From contig JBBQTU010000016.1 of NCBI GenBank assembly GCA_038213005.1, positions 1 through 31,616 on the forward strand: a DNA stretch of 31,616 nt, given 5' to 3'. The position numbers and the translations under genes were made by a program. Each line of letters opens with the position of its first letter. Position 1 is the stretch's first letter. Positions 9,379 through 19,256 of this stretch are shown here, piece after piece. The notes under the pieces were generated by a model, which saw only the letters and a program-made list of their open reading frames with translations, did no database searches and was not told where the DNA came from. The DNA comes from JBBQTU01 sp038213005 (GTDB lineage: Bacteria; Planctomycetota; Phycisphaerae; Tepidisphaerales; Tepidisphaeraceae).

Positions 9379-9394
9379 GGTTAAGGCCGATTTG

Positions 9395-9465
9395 CATTTC
9401 AGAATTTCAGAATTGCAGATCTCAAATCTGAGATATGAAATCTGGAATCTGAATCTGAAATTCTC
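9395..9465. repeat. AT-rich stretch of degenerate AATCTGAAAT-like repeats
   Basis: This short region is strikingly AT-rich for the window and is built of overlapping variants of TTTCAGAAT, AATCTGAGAT and AATCTGAAAT in both orientations. It ends a few bases before the rpsA stop codon, so it forms the start of the rpsA 3' untranslated region. Confidence 0.6.
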
Positions 9466-9468
9466 TGC

Positions 9469-11232
<1,764 letters not shown>

Positions 11233-11274
11233 AAGAAAATGAACCCTTTTGCGTGGCCCGTTTGAGGCATAAGA

Positions 11275-11303
11275 CTCGCCAGCGTCCACGCTGTGCCGGC
11301 GAG
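11275..11303 (-). promoter_or_regulatory. Stem-loop in the rpsA leader
   Basis: CTCGCC and GGCGAG close a stem that contains a second pairing, AGCG with CGCT, around a 4-base loop. It lies in the ~110-base leader between the predicted start of transcription and the rpsA start codon. In several bacteria S1 controls its own translation through leader structure; that this one does so is inference. Confidence 0.4.
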
Positions 11304-11350
11304 ACAAACCATGAAACCCCCGCCGGAACACCCGGCAAGGCGAGCCACGT

Positions 11351-11378
11351 AGTATACGGATGGCGAAGAGGCGGACAA
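11351..11378 (-). promoter_or_regulatory. Sigma-70-type promoter for rpsA
   Basis: Read on the minus strand: a -35 box TTGTCC (11378-11373), a 16-base spacer, and a -10 box TATACT (11356-11351, five of six consensus bases). It would start transcription near 11344. The rest of 11379-11696 holds no gene that I can support. Confidence 0.6.
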
Positions 11379-11696
11379 GGCTCGCCAGGGAATGTTGCGA
11401 CTCCGGTTTGTCGGGCGGCGGCTGGCCTTGCCAGGATGCCGGCCGCGGCCCCTTGGATAGTGCGAGCGTGCTGCTGCCCAGCGCCCCGTGAAAGCCGCCT
11501 CCTGGGCCCGTCGCCAAAGAGTTGCCAGGCCGCCCCGGCTGCCCATTTCGGCCCTCGCCGTCACCCCTCCCTCGTCGCAGGCCGCCAAGACTTACGTGCG
11601 ATCGGATGGGCAAGATGCGCACGTTTTTCAGGGGTGGGGGGGCGAGGGTCGGGAGAGCAGTGTTGATAAGGGCTTACGTGCGATTCAGGGGGGAAG

Positions 11697-12190
11697 ATGC
11701 GATTGAACAGGAGCGAGCAGAGGAAGCAGAGTGCGCCGGCCAAAGCGGTTGCCCGTGCCGAGGACTATCGCTGGCGCAGCCTCTGGGTGCGGTCACAGGG
11801 CAGCCCCAGCAGAAGTCGATCCTTAGGACCGGCGCATCAATAACCGTCCGGTTCAAAAAGGCCAACCCCCTCCCAGCCTTCCCCAGGGGGGAGGAGTAAG
11901 AAAAGATCATCGCGCCCTTCCTGCCAGTTATTGATGCGCCGATCCTTACCGGGCGGCCGACGGACTGGCTCCAGCGTGTTGGCGGCCTGACACCCAAAGA
12001 GCGTTGTGTCTGGCGATTAAGCCTGGAGCGGAGCCGCCTGTTTGGCGCCGATGCCTGGACAATGAAACTGGTGAGCCAATCGGGGCTGGAACACACAATC
12101 CGCCGGGAAGGCCGTCCGAAACGGGAGAAGAGTGATGGGGACTGGCCCGACAATCTTCTGATTTGGGTTGCAGACTCTCTTCTCTTGTAG
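11697..12190 (+). pseudogene. REP-associated tyrosine transposase (RAYT, IS200-like) C-terminal remnant, interrupted by an insertion
   Basis: Two protein pieces of the RAYT C-terminal region lie on either side of an insertion. The first, from about 11730, reads ARAEDYRWRSLWVRSQG, the usual RAEDYRWSSLW block. The second, from 11951, reads DWLQRVGGLTPKERCVW, then SRLFGADAWT and GLEHTIRREGRPKR, matching the family's DW..RV, RGRPFG..AW and GLE.TLR.RGRP blocks. The stop is at 12188-12190. Removing the insertion (11826-11945, or equivalently one target copy plus the element) restores the in-frame reading QKSILTGRPTDW. A further one-base slip near 11807 (CCCC) separates the first block from this frame. 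The catalytic HUH and Tyr part is missing. RAYT enzymes are known to be linked to REP palindromes. Confidence 0.75.
11826..11945. mobile_element. MITE-like element with terminal inverted repeats inside the RAYT remnant
   Basis: The ends are 19-base inverted repeats with one mismatch (11826-11844 and 11927-11945), of which 14 bases are perfect: GGCGCATCAATAAC against GTTATTGATGCGCC. TTA occurs directly at both outer ends. Because GATCC also matches, the direct repeat can be read as the 8 bases GATCCTTA at 11818-11825 and 11941-11948, with the element then being 11826-11940. The interior has a C-rich/G-rich hairpin (CCTCCC with GGGGAGG) and no coding capacity. Excision restores the transposase reading frame across the site. 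Confidence 0.75.
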
Positions 12191-12244
12191 AGCAATCGCC
12201 CCACTTCTTCTTTTCCTGAGTAGATTTAAAGGAATAGAATATCA

Positions 12245-12309
12245 GCCACAGATGGGGCACTGATGCTCAGAGATTCAAGCCCCGTTGCCCATCGGTGCGC
12301 ATCTGTGGT
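12245..12309. repeat. Imperfect inverted repeat (CCACAGATG ... CATCTGTGG)
   Basis: The arms are about 20 bases each, at 12245-12265 and 12290-12309, with a perfect 9-base outer part and a loop of about 24 bases. It lies just after the RAYT remnant. No gene is associated with it. Confidence 0.6.
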
Positions 12310-12393
12310 TGATCCGTGGCAATACTCTTTGGTTGCGGCTCTGCCGCGCCATGATCATTGCGCTCTTTGCGGCAGGTACCTCCTCTGCGGCGA

Positions 12394-12690
12394 CTATCGA
12401 GCAGCCCTCGCGGCTGGCGCGGGCAGCACTTCGAAGCCCCGCCTGCGAGCGGCTTTCCTTGTTTGGTGCCGCTGCCATAACCAGACGGTGGGGAGGATGC
12501 CGGTGATGAGTGTCAGCAGCCAGTAGGGAAACAGCCAGGATGTCTGCACGTTGCCATTGGGTTGAGGTTGGCGGCTACTGTAGCTGGGCCATTCCCATTT
12601 ATACGGGCGCGGCTGCAAGGGGAAAGTCGGGTGGAAGAAGCCTCTCGCCCCGTGCGTCCAGAAAGTACTGCCCACCGGCGGAATCTGCTT
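12394..12690 (-). pseudogene. Remnant of a small membrane protein
   Basis: Reading from about 12690 down, the frame gives IPPVGSTFWTHG, a Pro- and Trp-rich segment, then one clear membrane helix (SWLFPYWLLTLITGILPTVWLW) and a basic stretch (QRHQTRKAARRRG). This resembles the C-terminal part of small Planctomycetes membrane proteins that have one helix, an arginine-rich stretch, and then a short Cys-rich zinc ribbon. Here the zinc ribbon is absent, and the upstream frame is closed by a stop about 5 codons before IPPVG, so I read it as a broken gene. A short intact peptide cannot be excluded. Confidence 0.35.
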
Positions 12691-12970
12691 CTCTTATCGG
12701 CGCAGGTCCGCGTCACCCGCCACGGCGAGGTCTTCGATCCGCGGCCAAAGTTTCATTGGATTGAGCCCCACCGCTCACCGTGCCGTCCGAATCCGGCATG
12801 ATTGTCGCGCCCGAAGATAGCTCATCCTATCTCACCCGCTTAAGGGAATCGAACCGGGGCGCAGCGAGTTGACTCGTCTGGGGCAGGCGGCGTTGTAAGG
12901 CGGATGCGTAGCCGGGCGGCGGTCTGGCTGATCGAGGGTCGTTCGGCAGGTTGAGTCACGGGTCGCCCTA

Positions 12971-12989
12971 CGCACGTCAAAGACGTGCG
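12971..12989. repeat. Short perfect hairpin (CGCACGTC-AAA-GACGTGCG)
   Basis: An 8-bp stem has a 3-base loop. It sits in the gene-free stretch 12691-13255, in which I see no other clear feature. Confidence 0.6.
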
Positions 12990-13255
12990 CCACGCATCAT
13001 GGCATGCGGTCGGGTGAACCCGCACCAAGAGGGACGAGGTGACATCCCACATGTCCTGGCCATGCTTTTGTCAATGTGGTATGTCACCTTCTTTTATCCT
13101 TTGCAGCGAGGGGTCAAGTAGGCAGCCCGCCCCGGGCGGCTTGTGGACGTCGGGAACGCGGTTGGCGGTTTCGCCTGTCGTCTTCCTACGCGGGCTGAGG
13201 GGTGGGGTGGCGGGCGTCGCGGGTGAACGGTCAGGCCCCGCCCGGGGGTGGCAGC

Positions 13256-13738
13256 ATGTTTCGGCGATGGGACCAAGCTGGTCTGCCGGGTGTGTGGGAG
13301 CAGGCCGGGGCGGCCTGCTTACTGATACTGGATTCCGTAAGGAACGGTCATTTTCTGGGTATCGAAACACCGCACATGCTGGAAAAGTCGACGTTTCTCG
13401 GGGCAATCTGCGAGGGGTATGTCATTGCCGAAGTCATGAAGAACCGGATCAATGCAGGCCGGCGACGGGAAGCGTACTACTTTCGCGATAAAGACGGTTT
13501 GGAGGTGGATCTGGTACTGCCTCAGGCCAACGCGCGATGGGATCTCGTCGAGATCAAGTCTTCGCATTCCGCCACCGTGGCAATGGCTCACGGAATTCAA
13601 CGTGTCCGAGAGGCTATGGGTGACAAGTTTGCCGGCGGCTGTGTCGTCTACCGCGAGGGCAAAACCCCAAATGAAACGCAGGCGATGCTCCCTGGTATTC
13701 GCGCTCTGACATATCCGCAGTTCCTCACGGAGCATTAG
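13256..13738 (+). pseudogene. C-terminal remnant of an AAA+ ATPase of the DUF4143 family
   Basis: The last 120 residues carry the DUF4143 nuclease-like tail: FLGIETPHML, then GAICEGYVIAEVMKNR, YYFRDKDGLEVDLVL and LVEIKSSHS. These match the usual E..V..E, YYRD..G.EVDFV and EVK pattern. The family is normally about 380-430 residues with an N-terminal P-loop ATPase, which is absent here. The preceding motif DTG, which should sit about 10 residues before FLGIE, is found in another frame at 13324-13332 (LLTDTGF). A frameshift therefore lies between about 13333 and 13360. The gene is both truncated and shifted. Confidence 0.7.
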
Positions 13739-13801
13739 GACGTCAGGCACGGCGACAAAATAGGTTGACCGCTCTTGCTCGACCTTGAGGCCGTGCTCTT
13801 C

Positions 13802-13837
13802 GTTGCCTCCTGATCGGACGTTGCCTCCTGATCGGAC
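13802..13837 (+). repeat. Two tandem copies of an 18-bp unit upstream of the methyltransferase gene
   Basis: GTTGCCTCCTGATCGGAC occurs at 13802-13819 and again at 13820-13837, about 65 bases before the methyltransferase start codon. It may be a regulatory doublet or simple slippage. Confidence 0.8.
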
Positions 13838-13901
13838 ATTGCAGTACAAACCCTCCGCGCGGTAGTGTAGAGCCCGCTTACCTCTTGGAAGGAGCAGCAA
13901 T

Positions 13902-14900
13902 ATGGCCACGGCGTGGAATGGCGAGTCGCTCTCTGGGATCATGCGTTCGTTTCAGTCGGCCTGCATCCTGCTGGCGGCGACGGAACTGGATCTGTTCACG
14001 ATTCTGTCGCCCAAGGCGATCTCGGCCCATGATGCGGCCCGGCTCACCGGGTCTGATCCGCGCGGGATGCGGACACTGCTGGACGCCTTGGCGGCCATGG
14101 GGCTGCTGCTGAAGGCGGGGGAATTGTATCGGCCGGCCCCGGGAACGGTCGAGGTGCTGACCGCTGGCGGCAAGGCCACGCAGCTTGCCATGGCTCAGCA
14201 CCAGGCGAATTGCCTTCGCAACTGGGCGCAGCTTGCCCGGGTGGTGAAGACAGGCAAACCTGCCAACCGCGAACCCAGCGTCCGCGGCGAGGCGGCCGAC
14301 TATGCATCGTTCATCGAGGCGATGAACAACGTCTCGGCGCCGGCCGCCCAGCCGCTGGTTGAGTCGATGCCCGAGCTGAAGTTCTCGCATCTGCTGGATG
14401 TCGGCGCTGCGTCGGGGACATGGACGATCGCCTTCCTGCGGCGGTATCCCGAGGCCAGGGCGACGCTATTTGATCTGCCGGTGGTGATCCCGCAGGCTCA
14501 GGAACGACTGACCGAGGCGGGGATGGCCCAGCGCGTCCGACTGGTCGGCGGCGACTTTGCCGTCGATGCCTTGCCGCCGGGAGCCGATCTGGCATGGGTC
14601 AGCGCGATCGTTCATCAGAACTCACGCGAGCAAAATCGCAAGCTCTTCAAGTCCGTGGCCCGGGCACTGCCGGGTGACGGGCAGATTCTCATTCGCGACT
14701 TCCTCATGGACGAGTCCCGCGCGCAGCCGGCCGGCGGCGCGATGTTCGCCATCAATATGCTGGTGGCGACCGAAGCCGGTGGCACATTCACGGTCGGCGA
14801 ACTGAAGGATGACCTGGAGGCGGCGGGGTTTATCGATGCACGGGTTGTTGTCGCCGATGGGACGATGAACAGTCTTCTGCTGGCGCGGAAAGAGGAATAA
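13902..14900 (+). CDS. SAM-dependent methyltransferase, O-methyltransferase family 2 type
   Basis: It probably transfers a methyl group from S-adenosylmethionine to a hydroxyl of a small molecule. ATG 13902 has a strong ribosome site, GGAAGGAG, at 13887-13894. The 332-residue product has an N-terminal winged-helix dimerisation domain (about residues 10-85), including TELDLFTIL, SDPRGMRTLLDALAAMGLL and an LYRPAP wing. The Rossmann methyltransferase domain starts at motif I LLDVGAASG (about residues 164-172), with the SAM acidic residue near RATLFDLP. Where plant-type relatives have a catalytic LHDW, this protein has IVHQNSREQ (H238), so the base may be kept but the context differs. The length is typical of the family. 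It stands alone and its substrate cannot be told from context. Confidence 0.85.
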   Translation: MATAWNGESLSGIMRSFQSACILLAATELDLFTILSPKAISAHDAARLTGSDPRGMRTLLDALAAMGLLLKAGELYRPAPGTVEVLTAGGKATQLAMAQHQANCLRNWAQLARVVKTGKPANREPSVRGEAADYASFIEAMNNVSAPAAQPLVESMPELKFSHLLDVGAASGTWTIAFLRRYPEARATLFDLPVVIPQAQERLTEAGMAQRVRLVGGDFAVDALPPGADLAWVSAIVHQNSREQNRKLFKSVARALPGDGQILIRDFLMDESRAQPAGGAMFAINMLVATEAGGTFTVGELKDDLEAAGFIDARVVVADGTMNSLLLARKEE

Positions 14901-14943
14901 CACCGATTCTGTCGATGGCGGGTGCACCCGAGGCATAGGGCGT

Positions 14944-15035
14944 GACCGGGGGGGGAAGCGTGGGGCGCTCTTGTGCGGGCGAGGACGCCTCGCACTACTT
15001 GTGCGGCAGCGCCGGTTTCAAGTGGAATCTGCATG
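14944..15035 (+). repeat. Dispersed ~95-bp repeat, copy 1
   Basis: It shares long stretches with 21823-21918, including TGTGCGGGCG, GGACGCC and CGCACTACT, then a GTTTCA..TG.AAT tail. Both copies run in the same direction. It fills most of the gap 14901-15127, in which I see no gene. Confidence 0.7.
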
Positions 15036-15127
15036 ATCACCCGCTGTGCTGGAGCCGCAGAGGCACGGGGGGGCACGTGCAGTTCCAAGGGCGCATTCGT
15101 GTCTCCGTGGTGCAATTCAGGCTTGGA

Positions 15128-16192
15128 TTATGGGGCTGACGGCGGAGGTGAGGGTGGCGGCGCGGTGGCGGCCGGCGATTCGGCGCGCCCCCGGCGTTTG
15201 ATGGCGATGTCGATCGCCATCTCGATGGCGCATTTCATCGAGCCGGGGTTGGCGCGGTTCTTGCCCACGATGTCAAACGCGGTGCCGTGGTCGGGGCTGG
15301 TGCGGATGATCGGCAGGCCGATGGTCATGTTCACCGCCTGATCAAAACCCAGCAGTTTGACGGGGATCAGGCCCTGGTCGTGGTACATCGCGACCACGGC
15401 GTCAAACTCGCCATCGCGGGCACGGATGAAGACGGTGTCGGCCGGGTAGGGGCCGGTGACGTCGATGCCCTGGTCGCGGGCCATCAGGATCGCGGGGGAG
15501 ATGATCCGCTGCTCCTCGTCGCCGAACTGGCCGTTCTCGGATGCGTGCGGGTTGAGTCCGCAGACGGCGATCCGCGGCTTGGGCATGTCAAAGGCGCTCA
15601 CCAGCGTCTCGTGCAGCAGTTCGATGGGCTGGAAGACGCTGCCGATATTCAGCTTGTTCCACACTGCCATCATGGGAATGTGGACCGTCGCCAGCACCAC
15701 CTTAAGCGGGCCGCCGGCGAACATCATGGCGTAGCGGCGCGCCCCCGTGCGCTCGGCGAATAGCTCGGTGTGGCCGGGGAAGTGGTAGCCGGCCAGTTTC
15801 CAGCTCTCCTTGGCGATTGGGGCGGTGACCACCGCATCCGCCAGGCCGGCCTTGGCGGCGTCGATGGCGTCGATGCAGAATCGCATGGAGGCCTCGCCGC
15901 CCATCTTGCTGGGGCTGCGGACGGCCGACCCGAGGATGGAAAACTGGTCGTAGTCGACCACGACGATGTCGTGGGGATAGCTGCGCAATGGCCCGGCCGC
16001 CTGGTCTCGCCACCAGGATACCTCGATCTCGGCCAGGTCGGCGGCGTAATGCAGCATCTCGTTCATGCCATAGATGACAAAGCGTGCCCGCTGCCGCAGG
16101 GTGCGGTCGGCGATCGCTTTGACGATGACCTCGGCCCCGATCCCGGCCGGGTCGCCCATCGTGATGGCAATGGTTGGACGCGAGTCCTGCAT
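15128..16192 (-). CDS. pdxA: 4-hydroxythreonine-4-phosphate dehydrogenase
   Basis: It oxidises 4-phosphohydroxy-L-threonine with NAD in the DXP-dependent route to pyridoxal phosphate. ATG 16192 (MQDSRPTIAITMGDPAGIG) is chosen over the longer frame because homology starts at this block. The 354-residue product carries the family's TMGDPAGIGAE nucleotide/substrate motif, PGHTEL with a metal ligand H141, LNPHASENGQFGDEE, MYHDQGLIPVK with another metal His, and RTSPDHGTAFDI near the end. The C-terminal ~20 residues are a Pro/Ala/Ser-rich tail that the family does not usually have. The gene lies 53 bases downstream of riboflavin synthase, so the two cofactor genes are probably co-transcribed. The related DUF1537-linked PdxA2 proteins are an alternative, but nothing in the context suggests them. 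Confidence 0.92.
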   Translation of the reverse strand: MQDSRPTIAITMGDPAGIGAEVIVKAIADRTLRQRARFVIYGMNEMLHYAADLAEIEVSWWRDQAAGPLRSYPHDIVVVDYDQFSILGSAVRSPSKMGGEASMRFCIDAIDAAKAGLADAVVTAPIAKESWKLAGYHFPGHTELFAERTGARRYAMMFAGGPLKVVLATVHIPMMAVWNKLNIGSVFQPIELLHETLVSAFDMPKPRIAVCGLNPHASENGQFGDEEQRIISPAILMARDQGIDVTGPYPADTVFIRARDGEFDAVVAMYHDQGLIPVKLLGFDQAVNMTIGLPIIRTSPDHGTAFDIVGKNRANPGSMKCAIEMAIDIAIKRRGRAESPAATAPPPSPPPSAP

Positions 16193-16245
16193 AGTTGGAT
16201 TCTTCGGACGGTAGACGCTGTTGTCCAGTCGGCTTACTTTATGGC

Positions 16246-16839
16246 CTATTTGAGATCGCGGGCTTCCAGCCAAGCCACAATGTGCTTGCTGACGATGTCG
16301 GTCTCCAGATTGAACGGCCAGCCGATGGGGCGGGAGCCCAGTGTGGTCAGGTCCAGGGTCGTGGGAATCAGCGCCACATCAAACGTTTCTGGGCCAATCG
16401 CCGCCACCGTCAGGCTGACCCCGTCGATGCACACCGAGCCCTTGGCTACGATGTACTTCATCAACTCGGCCGGCGGCTTCACCGTCAGGCGCACTTCCTG
16501 CTCCGTGGCAACCTTACCAACCAGATTGGCCCGGCCATCGACATGCCCCTGGACGAAGTGGCCATCCAGCCGGTCGCCCACGCGAAGCGCCCGTTCGACA
16601 TTGGCGTGGTCGCCCACTTTCAGGAGGCCCAGGTTGGTCTTCTCCAGCGTCTCCTTGATGGCGTCAAAGCCAACCCGCCCAGGCTGCAACTCGGCAATGG
16701 TGAGGCAGCAGCCGTTAACGGCGATGCTCTCCCCGTGGCGGACGTCCATCCACTGATGGCCGATCCAGATGCGACGGACCATGTCGGTCTGGCTGATCTC
16801 AACGACAGGCAAGTGCGTCTCAACGATTCCTGTGAACAT
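16246..16839 (-). CDS. ribE: Riboflavin synthase, alpha chain
   Basis: It dismutates two molecules of 6,7-dimethyl-8-ribityllumazine to riboflavin in the cytoplasm. The 197-residue product starts with the diagnostic MFTGIVE and has two lumazine-binding repeats, with HGESIAVNGCCLTI in the first and KGSVCIDGVSLTV in the second. The length matches the family (about 200-220). No strong ribosome site is seen before ATG 16839. The gene sits between glgB (156 bases upstream) and pdxA (53 bases downstream), all on the minus strand. No FMN riboswitch is evident in the 156-base gap. That gap contains a short plus-strand open stretch (16858-16988) with no recognised match. In some species the symbol is ribC. 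Confidence 0.93.
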   Translation of the reverse strand: MFTGIVETHLPVVEISQTDMVRRIWIGHQWMDVRHGESIAVNGCCLTIAELQPGRVGFDAIKETLEKTNLGLLKVGDHANVERALRVGDRLDGHFVQGHVDGRANLVGKVATEQEVRLTVKPPAELMKYIVAKGSVCIDGVSLTVAAIGPETFDVALIPTTLDLTTLGSRPIGWPFNLETDIVSKHIVAWLEARDLK

Positions 16840-16995
16840 AGTGACGACAGATTAGCGCCTTGGCGGACAAATGCAACGGCACGGGCGAGATGGAAGCGGC
16901 GGCGCTGGTGGCCAAGGCATCAGAACTTCTGGCGCAGCCGCCGGTCATTGAGAAGGTCTGTCTCCTGACGGCGAAGTTGCCGGGATGATGGTCTC

Positions 16996-19053
16996 CTATG
17001 CCGGCGCCAGCACCTGGGCGCTGCGCGGCGGCAGGTAGATCTGGATTCTCTGGTTTCGGCCGTACATCGGCACATCCTGCTTCCAGTGGATCACACTTTC
17101 ATCGACCAGCCCGAAACCGCCGAACCGTTTGTTGTCGGTGTTGAGGATGATCTTGTAACTCACCGGATCAGGCACCGGAATGCTCAGGTCAGCGTACGAC
17201 TGCGTTGCATGAAAGTTGAACGCGAAGACCAGCGGGCCGCGACGACAGACGAGTTGCCGCGTGTCCTCGTGAACGGCCAGTTGCTCGATCAGCTCCTGGC
17301 CCAGCAGGTTGTAGTCCATATCGAGCTGCTGCAGGGCCTTGTCAAACTCGTTCAGCCCGGCATAGCGGAGGGTCGGGCTATCGACCAGTGACCACTGCCG
17401 GCGGGCGTACTGGTGGGAAAATCCGTTGCCCTCGCGCGGGAAGTCGACCCAGTCGGGGTGGCCGAACTCGTTGCCCATGAAGTTCAACCACGCCTCGCCG
17501 CCCAGGGCGAAAGTGATCAGGCGGATGATCTTGTGCAGTGCGATGCCGCGGTCGATGAGCGGGTTCTTACTGGCCTTGTCCATGTGCCAGTACATCTCCT
17601 TGTCCATCAGGCGGAACGCGATGGTCTTGTCGCCCACCAGCGACTGGTCGTGGCTCTCGGCATAGGCCACGTGCTTCTCCGCCCGGCGGCGATTCAGCAT
17701 CGTGTTGTAGATATCCTGCAAATCCCAGGCTTCGTCGGGCTTCTCCTTGAGATTCCTGATCCAGTAATCCGGCAGGCCCATCGCCAGGCGATAGTCAAAG
17801 CCGATTCCACCTTCGGCCACCGGCCGGGCCATGCCAGCCATGCCGGAGACCTCCTCAGCGATGGAGATGGCCTCGGGCTTCACGGCGTGGAGCAACTGGT
17901 TGGCCAGTTGCAGGTAGACCAGGGCATCGGGATCGACGTTCTGGCCGAAGTACTGGTCATAACCGCTGAAGGATGTGCCCAGAGCGTGATCCAGGTAGAT
18001 CATGCTGGTCACCCCGTCAAAGCGGAAGCCGTCAAAGTGGTATTCCTCCAGCCAGAAGCGGACGTTGCTCAGCAGGAATCGCTGCACCTCGTACTTGCTG
18101 TAGTCAAACAGCAGCGAGTCCCAGGCCACGTGCTGGCCGCGCGGGCCGGCGTGGAAATACTGGTATTCCGAGCCATCAAAGCGGCCCAGTCCCTCGCGAG
18201 TGTTTTTGACGGCATGACTGTGGATGATGTCCAGCAGCACGCGCAGGCCCAGCCCGTGCGCGGTGTCGATCAGAGCCTTGAGTTCTTCCGGCGTCCCGAA
18301 GCGCGAGGAGACGGCGAAGAAGTTGCTGACGTGGTAGCCGAAGGATCCCGCGTAGGGGTGCTCCATGATCGCCATGAGCTGCACGGCGTTGTATCCCAGG
18401 GCGGCGATCCGCGGCAAGATATGCTCGGTGAACTCGGCGAACGTCCCCAGCTTCGGCTCCTCCTGGGCCATGCCGACGTGCGCCTCGTAGATCCGCAGGT
18501 TTCCCTTCAGCGCCGGGACCGGGTGACGGAACTGATAGGGTAGCGGCGGATTCCAATACTGCCCGGTGAAATTGTGAGTGTGCACATCGACAACCACGCG
18601 GCGGATATACGCCGGGATGCGATCCATCGCCCCGAGCTTGCTGATGACCTGCACCTTCAGAAGCCCCTGGTGCCTGAGCTTGTCGGCGTACTTGTCATCG
18701 GGCAGGAAAATGCTCCAGACGCCATACGAGTCGCGCACCATGGGATGGGCAAAGCGGTCCCACCGGTTAAAGTCGCCCACCAGCCGCAGTTGCAGTGCCT
18801 CGGGCGCCCATTCGCGATACCAGACTCCCGGCTGGCCATCCTGCTCGCCCCGATTGAAGCCGAGATAATGATGCCCCTGGCTGATCTGCCCGAGCAGACC
18901 TCCGGTCGCCTCGAACTGTCCCAGCGCGCGCTTGTAATAGGCGTGCCGCTGGCGCAACTGCTGCGTATAGGGTTCCAGCCATGGATCCTGTAGCACCAGC
19001 CCTGTCCCGTCATCGCGTTGGTCTTGCTTGCCCATAAGCCTTGGCACCACCAT
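16996..19053 (-). CDS. glgB: 1,4-alpha-glucan branching enzyme, GH13_8 (eukaryote-like) type
   Basis: It makes alpha-1,6 branches in glycogen. The 685-residue product has an N-terminal CBM48-type beta domain (about residues 55-160, with VWYREWAPEALQLRLVGDFN), a GH13 barrel and a C-terminal beta domain. Catalytic residues are visible: nucleophile D346 in DGFRFDGVTSM, acid/base E400 in SIAEEVSG, and D469 in ESHDQSL. The layout HVGMAQEEPKLGTFAEF and GYHVSNFFAVSSRFGTPEELK is that of the plant/animal-like GH13_8 group rather than the usual bacterial GlgB of GH13_9. ATG 19053 has an AGGA 5 bases upstream; ATG 19035 is a possible alternative. No other glycogen gene is in the window. Confidence 0.92.
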   Translation of the reverse strand: MVVPRLMGKQDQRDDGTGLVLQDPWLEPYTQQLRQRHAYYKRALGQFEATGGLLGQISQGHHYLGFNRGEQDGQPGVWYREWAPEALQLRLVGDFNRWDRFAHPMVRDSYGVWSIFLPDDKYADKLRHQGLLKVQVISKLGAMDRIPAYIRRVVVDVHTHNFTGQYWNPPLPYQFRHPVPALKGNLRIYEAHVGMAQEEPKLGTFAEFTEHILPRIAALGYNAVQLMAIMEHPYAGSFGYHVSNFFAVSSRFGTPEELKALIDTAHGLGLRVLLDIIHSHAVKNTREGLGRFDGSEYQYFHAGPRGQHVAWDSLLFDYSKYEVQRFLLSNVRFWLEEYHFDGFRFDGVTSMIYLDHALGTSFSGYDQYFGQNVDPDALVYLQLANQLLHAVKPEAISIAEEVSGMAGMARPVAEGGIGFDYRLAMGLPDYWIRNLKEKPDEAWDLQDIYNTMLNRRRAEKHVAYAESHDQSLVGDKTIAFRLMDKEMYWHMDKASKNPLIDRGIALHKIIRLITFALGGEAWLNFMGNEFGHPDWVDFPREGNGFSHQYARRQWSLVDSPTLRYAGLNEFDKALQQLDMDYNLLGQELIEQLAVHEDTRQLVCRRGPLVFAFNFHATQSYADLSIPVPDPVSYKIILNTDNKRFGGFGLVDESVIHWKQDVPMYGRNQRIQIYLPPRSAQVLAPA

Positions 19054-19146
19054 ATCCTGCGCGAGGTCGTTTGGACAACGGCCAAGTTTATAATCTTCGC
19101 CACGGGCGCCAGTGTACTGCGTCGCACTGATGCCAACTTAAAATCG

Positions 19147-19233
19147 GGGTGGCATGGTCAGATCGGTACTCCGAGATGGCCATGCTTGTCCGCCCCATGC
19201 TCATTTCGGAGTACCGACCTGAGCATGCCACCC
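19147..19233. repeat. Large inverted repeat (32-bp arms), hairpin or MITE-like
   Basis: Arms at 19147-19178 and 19202-19233 match in 29 of 32 positions, with a 23-base loop. The outer part is GGGTGGCATG. It lies 24 bases after the stop of the permease gene and about 95 bases upstream of glgB, so it may also end the permease transcript. Confidence 0.85.
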
Positions 19234-19256
19234 GACAACCCAGCAGCGATGGGGCA

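Noticed and set aside
12844..12870. tRNA-like T-arm sequence GGTTCGATTCCC on the minus strand
   Set aside because: The bases around it do not form the 5-bp T stem, and no anticodon or acceptor arms can be folded at the right distances.
16858..16988. Short plus-strand open stretch ending in a TGA between riboflavin synthase and glgB
   Set aside because: It reads like protein, but has no start codon with a ribosome site and no recognised match; not enough to call a gene.
17413..18543. 376-codon plus-strand open frame
   Set aside because: It is the exact antisense of glgB in a high-GC genome, with no ribosome site or family resemblance.
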